From positions 1 through 64,000 of the forward strand of contig JAWPHD010007125.1 of NCBI GenBank assembly GCA_037043455.1: DNA of 64,000 nucleotides, read 5' to 3'. The position numbers and the translations under genes were made by a program. Source of the DNA: Cyrtodaria siliqua. Its lineage: Eukaryota; Mollusca; Bivalvia; Adapedonta; Hiatellidae. Shown here in pieces: positions 1-10,143 of the stretch (within the stretch, counting starts at the first letter, position 1; every line of letters begins with the position of its first letter). Under the pieces are notes generated by a model that was not told the DNA's origin, searched no databases, and worked only from the letters and a program-made list of their open reading frames with translations.

Positions 1-3000
1 AGTAAAACATGTTTTTAAAGCGACAGATCAAAACAACTGGGGGTCACTCAGTAAAACATGTTTTTAAACGTGTTTTATTGTCGAAATATCAGTTATAAAA
101 TCCTGCTAATATAAACTTTCCCATCGATTAATGGAATTAAGGCGGGACCACGTAATGAAGACCGTGGAGAAAGCTGTTAAAGCTGCAATCCTCTGCTATG
201 GTGGGGACTGAAGTAAGTGTTGACGGGACTCTCTGGTTTGTGGTGGCGTTCAAAGCCATTATAATACAAAAATAAATAATTTCAATACAGAATTATCCAC
301 GAATGGTATTAGAATTCAGGAAAAGTGTTGATTCGAACATATCGTGAAGTTCTGTAGATTTGCTACTTTATTCTATTGTTTGTGTTTGCTTGTTTGTTTT
401 TGCTTTAATAACTGGAATAAAATGTACTTAACGAGTATAGGAACCATTACCATAATTTAAAAGTGTTTGTTTAACGGCAGACATGACATTTTATGTTAAT
501 TTATTTTATACCAGGAATCGTAATAAAAGATAGTACATAAATACCATTAAACACGATACACTTTAGATTAATTGAAAGATTTCACAAACTGATTAAAGCA
601 CTCGCACTAACAGAACAAAATGCTGATAATGTTTGATGTATAAAAAAGGCCTGATCAAAAGCTTGATAAAAAGAATATTAAGATAATGGATGAGTCGATT
701 AAGGGAACAAATAAGTCGATCAACACACATTATGTGAATTATCAATCATCAGGTCATTATTGAAGTAGCCTCATCTTTGAAAGTGCGATAAATAAACAGT
801 GTGGAAATTTACCGCGTCTGGTCAACATTACGTGGTCCAAGTATTAACTTTCATACCTAATCCAACCCCTTCTTAAAGAAGCAAAAACGGGGTTGGCTGG
901 GATATGAAATAAAACCTTAATTTCGGCTTAAAGAATTTGCATATTGTAAAATTAAAACATTCAATAGGTAATTTCAAATAGGTTATCGCATTTTTTCAGG
1001 AAAACATGTTTTTAAACGTGTTTTATTGTCGAAATATCAGTTTAAAATCCTGCTAATATATACTTTCCCATCGATTAATGGAATTAAGGCGGGACCACGT
1101 AATGAAGACCGTGGAGAAAGCTGTTAAAGCTGCAATCCTCTGCTATGGTGGGGACTGAAGTAAGTGTAGACGGGACTCTCTGGTTTGTGGTGGCTTTCAA
1201 AGCCATTATAATACAAAAATAAATAATTTCAATACAGAATTATCCACGAATGGTATTAGAGTTCAGGAAAAGTGTTGATTCGAACATATCGTGAAGTTCT
1301 GTAGATTTGCTACTTTATTCTATTGGTTGTGTTTGCTTGTTTGTTTTTGCTTTACTAACTGGAATAAAATGTACTTAACGAGTATAGGAACCATTACCAT
1401 GATTTAAAAGTGTTTGTTTAACGGCAGAAATTACATTTTATGTTAATTTATTTTGTACCAGGAATCGTAATAAAAGATAGTACATAAATACCATTAAACA
1501 CGATACACTTTAGATTAATTGAAAGATTTCACAAATTTATTAAAGCACTCGCACTAACAGAACAAAATGCTGATAATGTTTGATATATAAAAAAGGCCTG
1601 ATCAAAACTTGATAAAAAGAATAAGGGAATGGATGAGTCGATTAAGGGAACAAAGACAATCAACACACATTATGTGAATTATCAATCATCAGGTCATTAT
1701 TGAAGTAGCCTCATCTTTGAAAGTGCGATAAATAAACAGTGTGGACATTTACCGCGTCTGGTTAACATTACGTGGTACAAGTATTAACTTTCATACCCCA
1801 TCCAACCCCTTCTTAAAGAAGCAAAAACGGGGTTGGCTGGGGTATGAAATAAAACCTTAATTTCGGCTTAAAGAATTTGCATATTGTAAAATTAAAACAT
1901 TCAATAGGTAATTTCAAATAGGTTATCGCATTTTTTCAGGAAAACATGTTTTTAAACGTGTTTTATTGTCGAAATATCAGTTTAAAATCCTGCTAATATA
2001 TACTTCCCCATCGATTAATGGAATTAAGGCGGGACCACGTAATGAAGACCGTGGAGAAAGCTGTTAAAGCTGCAATCCTCTGCTATGATGGGGACTGAAG
2101 TAAGTGTAGGCGGGACTCTCTGGTTTGTGGTGGCGTTCAAAGCCATTATAATACAAAAATAAATAATTTCAATACAGAATTATCCACGAATGGTATTAGA
2201 ATTCAGGAAAAGTTTTGATTCGAACATATCGTGAAGTTCTGTAGATTTGCTACTTTATTCTATATGTTGTGTTTGCTTGTTTGTTTTTGCTTTAATAACT
2301 GGAATAAAATGTACTTAACGAGTATAGGAACCATTACCATGATTTACACTACAATACAATACAATACAATATCTTTTATTCACTCAATTCACATTTACAT
2401 GAATATATGAGGTATGTATAACAACATTTAAATCATCATCGAGGCTCATAAGTATAATAGAAGACACATATTATAGATATACTATGACGTGGTTAATTAC
2501 AAAAGAGTAATGCAGTTTGGTAATAGCTGGGAGAAGAAATGGCCTCCCAGGTAGTCCTCATTTATCATATAACTAAAGATCTGTTTTGTATACACATATA
2601 TGGGAGAGTTCTTCGTTTATTTGTTGGCAATTGCATGGCAAAAATAATGTCGAAACCAATACATATGATAATTAAACAAAATCAAACAGTATTACATTAC
2701 AACATGAATATTATCTATTTGACTCTTTGCAAGATGTTTTTAATAAATTCACACAATTTTCTAAACTCTGAATTATTTTTGGTGTTTATTAATTTATCAG
2801 ATTTGTATACATGGGTCTTTTAAAATATTCTGGACTGATATATTTACTACGTTGAGTTTTGAATTCGCGGCATACAAACAGATAATGGAACTCATCTCCT
2901 ATATTTAAAAGTGTTTGTTTAACGGCAGAAATGACATTTTATGTTAATTTATTTTGTACCAGGAATCGTAATAAAAAATAGTACATAAATACCATTAAAC

Positions 3001-3215
3001 ACGATACACTTTAGATTAATTGAAAGATTTCACAAATTGATTAAAGCACTCGCACTAACAGAACAAAATGCTGATAATGTTTGATGTATAAAAAAGGCCT
3101 GATCAAAAGCTTGATCAAAAGAAATTAAGATAATGGATGAGTCGATTAAGGGAACAAATAAGTCGATCAACACACATTATACGAATTATCAATCATCAGG
3201 TCATTATTGTTAAGC
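1..3215 (+). repeat. Tandem array of ~945 bp units (three copies)
   Basis: Three head-to-tail copies of one unit. The anchor ccatcgattaatggaatt starts at 121, 1068 and 2008, giving spacings of 947 and 940. Copies 1 and 2 differ by scattered substitutions and small indels. Inside each unit are inverted motifs ggaccacgtaatg (145-157 in copy 1) and cattacgtggtcc (826-838), and a hairpin with ~20 bp arms (849-910 and 1789-1850) built on ccaacccc / ggggttgg. Copy 3 is split by a LINE end (2347-2905) and loses similarity near 3208, before the hairpin. No ORF. An inverted, diverged relative lies at 19618-19880, so the unit is probably a dispersed non-autonomous DNA element that became tandem. Confidence 0.9.
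2347..2905 (-). mobile_element. 5'-truncated LINE 3' end inserted in repeat copy 3
   Basis: Comparison with copies 1 and 2 shows extra sequence between ...ccatgattta and aaagtgtttg; the short duplicated motif attta flanks it. Read on the minus strand it ends in an (ATTGT)n tail preceded by aataaaagat, as in target-primed retroposons. The minus strand also encodes a decayed LINE ORF2 C-terminus: a DEFHYLFVC Zn-motif-like stretch, then after a frameshift a tail ending in LQRVK and a stop. The plus-strand open frame at 2539-2823 is coincidental. Family not assigned. Confidence 0.75.
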
Positions 3216-4036
3216 CTCGTTTTAGTAAATGTCCTTCAATGGGCGAGCAACGGAAATAAGAGACATCATTTGCAATTGCCGCACTCTATGTACTTGTATG
3301 ACTGTAGTGAATATTGCTACGGTTTTGGAAGTAATATTAAAGGTAAGATATAATATATAATAAATAAGACTTTTTTAGAAATAATATATCGTTTGCCATC
3401 TTTTGACGTCCTATACGACCCTCTGCATATTTAATATTTATTTCTGATTATGCATATATTGAATGCACAATTTCTCATATGCAAAGTATATGCAAGAAGA
3501 AATTATGAAATCGTCGATAAATATAAAAAAATATTGCAGTCTCGATTTGATTGAAAATGCTAGCTACATTTCACGCCCTCTAGCCCCGGGTTGAGCAGAA
3601 CTCAATATTTAAAATGTCAATAGTACGACGACATGTTTAGCCATCCAGAATATGGTATGCATATGACGGTGAACATGTATTGTCATAGTTTTTATCATTC
3701 CATGGTCAGCGGCGTATGTTCTTTGCCCTAAACGAGAAAACAATGGACGAAATAAACCAAATAGAATTTAGTTGTGAGCAGTGATTAAAACCGAAGTTCC
3801 AGCGAAATATACTATGGTTAAGTCTCATTTTATATATTCACATTTCATTTATTTCAAATGCCAACTATATATGTATAACTACTACAAACACAAGTATATT
3901 GTCTATGTTAATATGTTCTGTTTAACTCAGGAGGACAAACTTATGTTTTAAAATATTTCAAAAGTATTTCGAAAGAAGATTTTATAGCATTACAAACGTT
4001 GAAAGTGAAATGCGACAAAATGTACAAATTGTAGCC
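3216..4036. other. Intergenic; retroelement UTR remnant, no gene
   Basis: No coding sequence is supported. 3535-3790 matches a dispersed motif block (ctagccccgggttgagcaga, ggtatgcatatgacggtg) that also occurs near 36785-36840 in reverse, 42590-42680 and 46690-46880. In the 36.6 kb copy it lies directly upstream of the Penelope-type RT fragment, so it is probably the 5' region of that family. Confidence 0.55.
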
Positions 4037-4136
4037 TTAAAGGGACAATGTCCGTAACTTTTAGCTTATAAAACACACACTAATTATGTTCGCAAACATT
4101 ACACACCAAACATTACTGAATATTTACTAATTAAAG

Positions 4137-6688
4137 ACAGACAGACAGACAGATATTTTTTTATTGATTTAAACTATACAAGTTTATCATCATATACAAT
4201 ATGCAAACATTTATACGTGACAGAATAAACAAAACAAACAAACAACAAAAACATAATTTTTCAACCTAGTTTCAAATAAATTGTATTATTGAAAAATTTG
4301 AAATATTAAATAATTGAATAAAAATGTGGAAATGACACTGAACTTTAACTTACGCAAATTAAATTAAATATTAAATTAAAAAAAACAAAAAAAAACAATT
4401 TTGTTCTCATTATCACAAAAGCAGTAACATAAATAATTAATTTATAATAGTTTTTCATTCGAGGATAAACCTAGTTTTGATAAAACAAAAAATCATTACG
4501 AGAATCAAATGCTTCTTTTATAAACCAAGATAAATTAAACAACTCTTTCTTATTACTTGTTTTCATTAGCTCTATGAATTTTAAAACACTTGGACGTTTA
4601 TAATAGTACTTTTTAATGTATTTTCTTCTTATATTAACATATACAGGACAAATCAAAACAAAATGGTATTCATCTTCAATGTCATTAGAATTACAAATGG
4701 TACAATAACTTTGGTTTCTTTCTAATCTGTTCTGTGCGTAGCGCCCAGTTTCAATTCGCAGTGAATGCGACGATAGTCTTAGTTTTGATAAAACAATTCG
4801 CAACTTATATGGCAAAATATCGAGATATAGTTCATATTCATAATTGCCTTTAAAATGTAAATACATTGACAAAACTCTATTATTTACAACATCGCTGTTC
4901 CACTTTTGAACAAAACAATCGACTAAACGCTGTTTAAAAACAGTATGAAATGTTTTCAAAGGAACACTATTTGGATTATTCCTAACATAGCCAAAACCAT
5001 ACTCGTTTAGAAGCTTTTTAATATTCCCAGCCCAACTATTACGCCAATTTTCTATGTTATTGACGGAATTATTGTAAATACTAGAAATTATAATATTGTC
5101 AGAGTTAACTGTTTTGCACCAATATTTAACGATTCTAACATAGCGCAATATATACAATGGATACCGCCCAAGTTCCCCGTAAATACCCGCATTGCTAGTA
5201 GAAGCCTTAACATTTAAAATATATTTACAAAATTTTAAGTGAATCCTTTCAATTTCTTTCGACTTAGAAAATCCCCAGGCTTCGCAACCATAATTCAGAA
5301 TGGATCCAACAAAGGAGTCGAATAATTGACACATTGTCTTCGGTTTAAAATTAAACTTCTTAGTATTAGCAATTAATATATGTAAAGCCTTTAAACCCTT
5401 CCCTGCTAAACTTACTTGATTTAAAACAGATGTTCCGGTATAATTAAAAATAACTCCCAGATAATTAAAATCGTTAACTATTTCTAAGAAGTTGTCATTA
5501 TATGTCCATGACTCATTTTGTCTTAATTGGCCCCTTTTCCTAAAAACCATAATTTACTTCTAATCCCCATTTATTACAATAAGCTAGTAATAAATCTAAA
5601 TTTTGCTGCAAATCATCAGGTGATTTTCCTACTAAAACCATATCATCTGCAAACAGTAGAAGAATAAGAGTAATATCGTCGATAGTAAGACCTGAACTAA
5701 TATCATTTTGTAAATATAACTCTAAATCTTCAACGAAAAGGGAGAAAATTATCGGGGAAATTACCTCCCCTTGCCTTAGACCGATTGAACATTCGACAAA
5801 ATCTGAATAACTATTGCAACTTTTAACACAAGATTTTACTTTAGAGTACATGTCTCTTATTATTCTAAGTAGCTTTCCATTTATGCCTATTTTATAAAGT
5901 TTTAGCCATAAGGCATTCCTATAAACGCTATCAAAAGCTTTTTTCAAATCGATAGTTGAACGACCCGACCTAAAACCAAATTGGGCGTCTGATATAATAT
6001 TATTATCTTCACACCATTTACTTATCCTTTTATTTAAAATACCGGTAAAGATTTTGGACAAACAACTAACAATAGTTATTCCTCTATAATTATTTACGTC
6101 GTCAGGGTCGTTCTTCTTAAACAAAGGTATAATAATTCCCTCGGTCCATTTTTCTGGAAAATATCCGGAGTTTAGTACAGCATTAAATAAATCAACAAGA
6201 TGATAGGAAATGATATCTACTGATTCGAGAAAATATTCATTCATGACAAAGTCTCCAGAAATTGACTTATTTCGCTTCAAAGAACGAACAACAGATTCTA
6301 CCTCAGCAATTGTTATAATTTTATCCAATTCTTAAAACTTACAACTGTTTTCATTAAAATCATGCTGTTGGCAGAAAGATTCTGCTTCATCATTTTCTAC
6401 TTGAAAAATCTCCGTTGACAACTGAGAAAAATAATTATAAAATCTCTCAAGACTTATGTTTTCACTCTTCGATTTATTTTTTCGTAAAAATAACTTCCAA
6501 AAATCTTTAGGCTTCTTATGCCTTAAATTCTCAATCTCACTCATCTTCTTATTTTCATACGCACGCCGTTTTTTCTTTATAAGCATTTTATAGGACTTCT
6601 TTTTAATATGCAATTCAACTCTATTTACCATCGATTAACACTTATTATATTGATTTAATGACTTATTATAAATATTTTTAGCAGCAAA
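4137..6688 (-). mobile_element. LINE, 5' truncated, with (GTCT)n tail
   Basis: Non-LTR retrotransposon on the minus strand, 2552 bp, flanked by an 11 bp target-site duplication actaattaaag (4126-4136 and 6689-6699). The empty site is visible in the intact MITE at 23.4 kb, which fixes both boundaries. Its 3' end carries a short tetranucleotide tail (acagacag repeats on the plus strand). It encodes the end of the EN-RT linker, an RT domain and the C-terminal Zn-motif region, all broken. A second, shorter copy of the same family is at 48356-49067. The clade is not certain (CR1/Jockey/I-type by motif style). Confidence 0.92.
4471..6631 (-). pseudogene. LINE ORF2 pseudogene (RT + C-terminal Zn motif)
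   Basis: Read from 6631 down, the frame passes one in-frame stop (TAA at 6332-6334), continues through the RT to 5540, and then needs a frameshift near 5545 to continue from 5550 to 4471. RT motifs present: NNYRGITIVSCLSKIF, FGFRSGRSTID, KKAFDSVY (motif A), GLRQGEVISP and the catalytic FADD box. GRSTID runs directly into LKKAFD, where relatives have roughly 30 residues, so an in-frame deletion removed the segment before motif A (near 5948). The C-terminal part has a 'DSFVGSILNYGCEAWG' thumb-like block and a CTICN...HFVLIC Zn-binding motif. The copy is not functional. Confidence 0.9.
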
Positions 6689-7111
6689 ACTAATTAAAGC
6701 AGGATTGCTTGATGGAATTCAGTCGCGGTACAAAACAAAGAGAAACCATTTCGGGCGTTTGAACTCGCAGCCCAAATTAAAATTACACTCGCGGTAATAA
6801 TAGTGAACGTAAAGTGGTCGACCTAGCTCCCAACTGAGATAAGCGGGCAATACATATTATTCATTAAATACTATGGTGAAAACCTAATGCGCTAATGGAA
6901 GTCACGTGATTGCAGAAAAGGTAAATACGGTGGGTCTCACTTTATTTACAAATAATAATTTAAGCTTTTTTTTTTCAAACTCACGAATTTATTACTACAG
7001 ACTTCTTAGTGTCTATGCTCATGTTTTCATGTATATATTTCACTGAATAAAAGTCAGACAGTTATTTGGTTATGCTCAATATCTGCTTACTTACGGACAG
7101 TGTCCCTTTAA

Positions 7112-7818
7112 TTCAATATGAAATTAAATTTCGCAATACTAAATTCAAAACCTTACTTCTCTTTTTGTTTTTTTTGCGCGTTTGGATTTTTACATATCAT
7201 CCATGGAACATGTCCACGCAAGATTTGAAATCGCTACTAAACGAAAAGTTTGGACAACTGAAAGAAAACGTCTAGCAACATCTTTTATTTGAATTTCCCA
7301 TAAATTTTGGTATTTACTAAATGCATGTAATTTACATTTAAAGAACCTACCATGTTTTTATGTCATGCTGTCAGCGAGTCTAACAGGACATCTCTGCACA
7401 TAACAGTCTATGATTTATGTTTTGGGTGGAAAACCTGTAAGATTGGTTTAATGGTGGAAAACCTGTAAGATTGGTTTAATTCTTAGTCGTTTACAGAAAC
7501 GAAATATAGAAAATTACATTAACCAGAAAAAATATCTTACGGGTTGGTATTTTACTGAGTCCGTTAATGATTCGTAATACATTTACCTTCTAGCTTTTGT
7601 TATGGTGGTATTTTTAACGTTATTTATATAATGACAGTCAACGGAAACGCACTATTTGGTGTTAAATCTTATTGCTAGCTAAAGTAATTTATATTAATAA
7701 GTGCATATTTTGAAATTGAAGGATATTAATTAATAATTGCAAAAAAGTCAGACGGGTAAAAAACAAAAGTCACAAATCTTAATACCGAGTATGGTCAACC
7801 GTTTTACCGGTCCTAGCA
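7112..7818. other. Intergenic, no feature seen
   Basis: AT-rich sequence. A ~27 bp phrase (ggtggaaaacctgtaagatt...) occurs twice in tandem near 7426-7480. No coding or transposon signal is supported. Confidence 0.6.
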
Positions 7819-7859
7819 TATGGAAAGCCTCAGCTGCCTTCTGGTGACCTCTTGCATTT

Positions 7860-8333
7860 AGTGCAGTACGGTTTCTAAGTTATGTGCATTTAGTAAGTTG
7901 TTTTGTGCATTTTCTAGGTTGTCATGTGCATTTTGTAAGTTGTCGTGTGCATTTTCTAAGTTGTTATGTGCATTTTGTAAGTTGTCATGTGCATTTTCCG
8001 AGTTGTTATGTGCATTTTCTAAGTTGTCATATGCATTTTGTAAGTTGTTATGTGCATTTCGTGGGTTGTTATGTGCATATTCTAAGTTGTCTTGTTCATT
8101 TTCTAAGTTGTTATGTGTATTTCGTAGGTTGTTATGTAGATATTCTAAGTTGTCTTGTGCATTTTCTTCTAAGTTGTTATGTGCATTTGGTAAGTTGTTA
8201 TGTGCATTTTTTAAGTTGTCTTGTGCATTTTCTAAGATGTTACGTGCATTTCGTAAGTTGTCCTGTACATTTCGCAAGTTGTTAGGTGCATTTCGTAGGT
8301 TTTTATGCGCATATTCTAAGTTGTCATGCATTT
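7860..8333 (+). repeat. Left-arm minisatellite, ~21 bp unit
   Basis: About 21 copies of a unit like gtgcattttgtaagttgtca with variable positions at the ttt-g/c-taag core. Since 21 is a multiple of three, several frames on both strands stay open and spell heptad patterns such as NLENAHN on the minus strand and CYVHFLS on the plus strand. This is a by-product of the period and is not evidence of a gene. Confidence 0.9.
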
Positions 8334-8994
8334 TACGAACTTACGAAATGCACATAACAACTTAGCAACTTAGAAAATGCACAAGACAACTTAAAAAATG
8401 CACATAACAAATACAATTTGAAGGCAACACCGGTAGAAATGGCGGCTCCAGGAGCGGACGCTGTGCTCTGCCTACGTTAAAAAAATTGGGCTGACTACAT
8501 TATACTATAAGTTCTTAGAACCTAAAATTGATTTCAAAATGTGTAAGGGATTGTCTGACGTGGAGTTAATAAATCTTGGTCTGAAAAAATAAGAAAATAA
8601 ATAATTATTTGTTTGTGTTTGTGTGTAGTCCTAAGGTGTATAGCCCTTCCATCTTTTAGCCAATAGGACATGCTAAAGGTATATGTTCAATAGAGTCTGG
8701 ACTTCACGTGTTATTTGTTGAAAACAAACATAGTTTAAATACTCTGGGACGTTTTTTTCAGGAAAACTTAAAATATGTTTATTTTCAACAAATAGCACGT
8801 TAATATTTTTTTTATTCGAATACATTTTTCAATTTATTATCATTATTATTTGTTTGTTCCCAAAACGACTCTCAAACTATGATAATTCGTCATCATTATT
8901 TTTTTACAAACTTGTTATTTTAAGACCTCCCGTCCATTTCTCTCCCGACCCCCGTCCTCTTGTCTTCCGACCCACCCCCTTGTCTGACGGCACA

Positions 8995-10010
8995 ACTTAC
9001 GAAATGCACAAGACAACTTAAAAAATGCACATAACAACTTACGAATGCACAATACAACTTAGAAAATGCACATAAAAACTTAATAAATGCACATAACAAC
9101 TTAGAAAATACACATGACAACGTAAACAAGGCACAGGACAGCTTAAACAATGCACATCACAACTTACGAAATGCACATAACAACTTAGGAACTGCACAAG
9201 ACAACTTAAAAAATGCACATAACAACTTACGGAATGCACATAACAACTTACGCAATGCACAAGACAACTTCAAAAATGCACATAACAACTTACGAAATGC
9301 ACAAGACAACTTAGAAAATGCACATAACAATTTAATAAATGCACATAACAACTTAAAAAGGCACATAACAACTTAGAAAATGCACATGACATCTTAAACA
9401 ACGCACAGGACAACTTAAACAATGCACATCACAACTTACGAAATTCACATAACAACTTAGGAAATGCACAAGACAATTTAGAAAATGCACATAACAACTA
9501 AATAAATGCACATAACAACTTAAAAAAAGCACAAGACAACTTACAAAATTGCACAAGACAACTTACAAAATGCACATAGCAACTTAGAATATGCACATGA
9601 CAACATAAACAATGCGCAGGACAACTTAAAAAATGCACATCACAACTTAAACAATACACATCACAAGTTACGAAATGCACATAACAGCTTAGGAAATGCA
9701 CAAGACAACTTAAAAAATGCACATAACGACTTACGAAATGCACAAGACAACTTCGAAAATGCACATAACAACTTACGAAATCACATAACAACTTAGAAAA
9801 TGCACAAGACAACTTAGAACATGCACATAACAACTTATTAAATGAACATAACAACTTAAAAAAAGGGACATAACAACAAGAGAAAATACACAGGAGAACT
9901 TAAACAAGGCACAGGACAACTTAAACAATGCACATCACAACTTACGAAATGCACATAACAACCTACGAAATTCACATCACAACTGAAAATGCACAAAACG
10001 ACTTAAAAAT
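8995..10010 (-). repeat. Right-arm minisatellite, inverted 21 bp unit
   Basis: Roughly 45 copies of the reverse-complement unit (cataacaacttagaaaatgca), more varied than the left arm, with single-base indels that break the open frames. It pairs in inverted orientation with 7860-8333 and could form a very long hairpin. Confidence 0.9.
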
Positions 10011-10068
10011 CGTACTGCACAAAAGAATGCAGCAGAGGTTTTCCATACTGGGAAATCATCCCGATATA

Positions 10069-10143
10069 ACGTAATTCCAGCAAAATAACACCAGGCCATA
10101 CTCAGCGTCAGTTACAAGTGACGTTATCTTGCTGGAATAACGT
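10069..10143. repeat. Short inverted repeat (21 bp arms)
   Basis: acgtaattccagcaaaataac (10069-10089) and gttatcttgctggaataacgt (10123-10143) are near-perfect reverse complements around a 33 bp loop. It lies just outside the foldback element and may be a separate tiny MITE or a transcript hairpin. Confidence 0.7.

Larger units (their letters stand above)
4041..7107. mobile_element. TTAA-flanked MITE (copy A), split by a LINE
   Basis: Terminal inverted repeats agggacaatgtccgtaa (4041) and ttacggacagtgtccct (ending 7107) are flanked on both sides by TTAA (4037-4040, 7108-7111), the piggyBac-type target duplication. Without the LINE (4137-6688) and one 11 bp duplicate the element is ~504 bp, matching the unbroken copy at 23357-23870. 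There is no transposase, so it is non-autonomous. The superfamily assignment rests only on the TTAA target. Confidence 0.85.
7819..10047. mobile_element. Foldback-like element with arms of 21 bp subrepeats
   Basis: The outer ends are imperfect inverted repeats: tatggaaagcctcagctgc at 7819 and gcagcagaggttttccata ending at 10047, followed inward by gtgcagtacg (left) and cgtactgcac (right). Inside, the left arm (about 7875-8333) is an array of a ~21 bp unit of the form gtgcattttctaagttgttat. At ~8335 the orientation flips for about three units, a non-repetitive core follows (about 8410-8990), and the right arm (8995-10010) is the same array in reverse complement. Long inverted arms of tandem subrepeats are the hallmark of foldback elements (FB/TU/Galileo type). 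No transposase is seen, so the copy is non-autonomous. No clear target duplication was found. Confidence 0.7.

Noticed and set aside
7858..8365. Long open frames with heptad repeats on both strands (NLENAHN; CYVHFLS)
   Set aside because: They follow from a 21 bp tandem unit in which all phases happen to lack stops. Open frames on both strands, and their breakdown in the right arm, argue against a real gene.
8920..9854. Cys/His-rich open frames in the right arm
   Set aside because: Same minisatellite, inverted; the period alone explains the composition.
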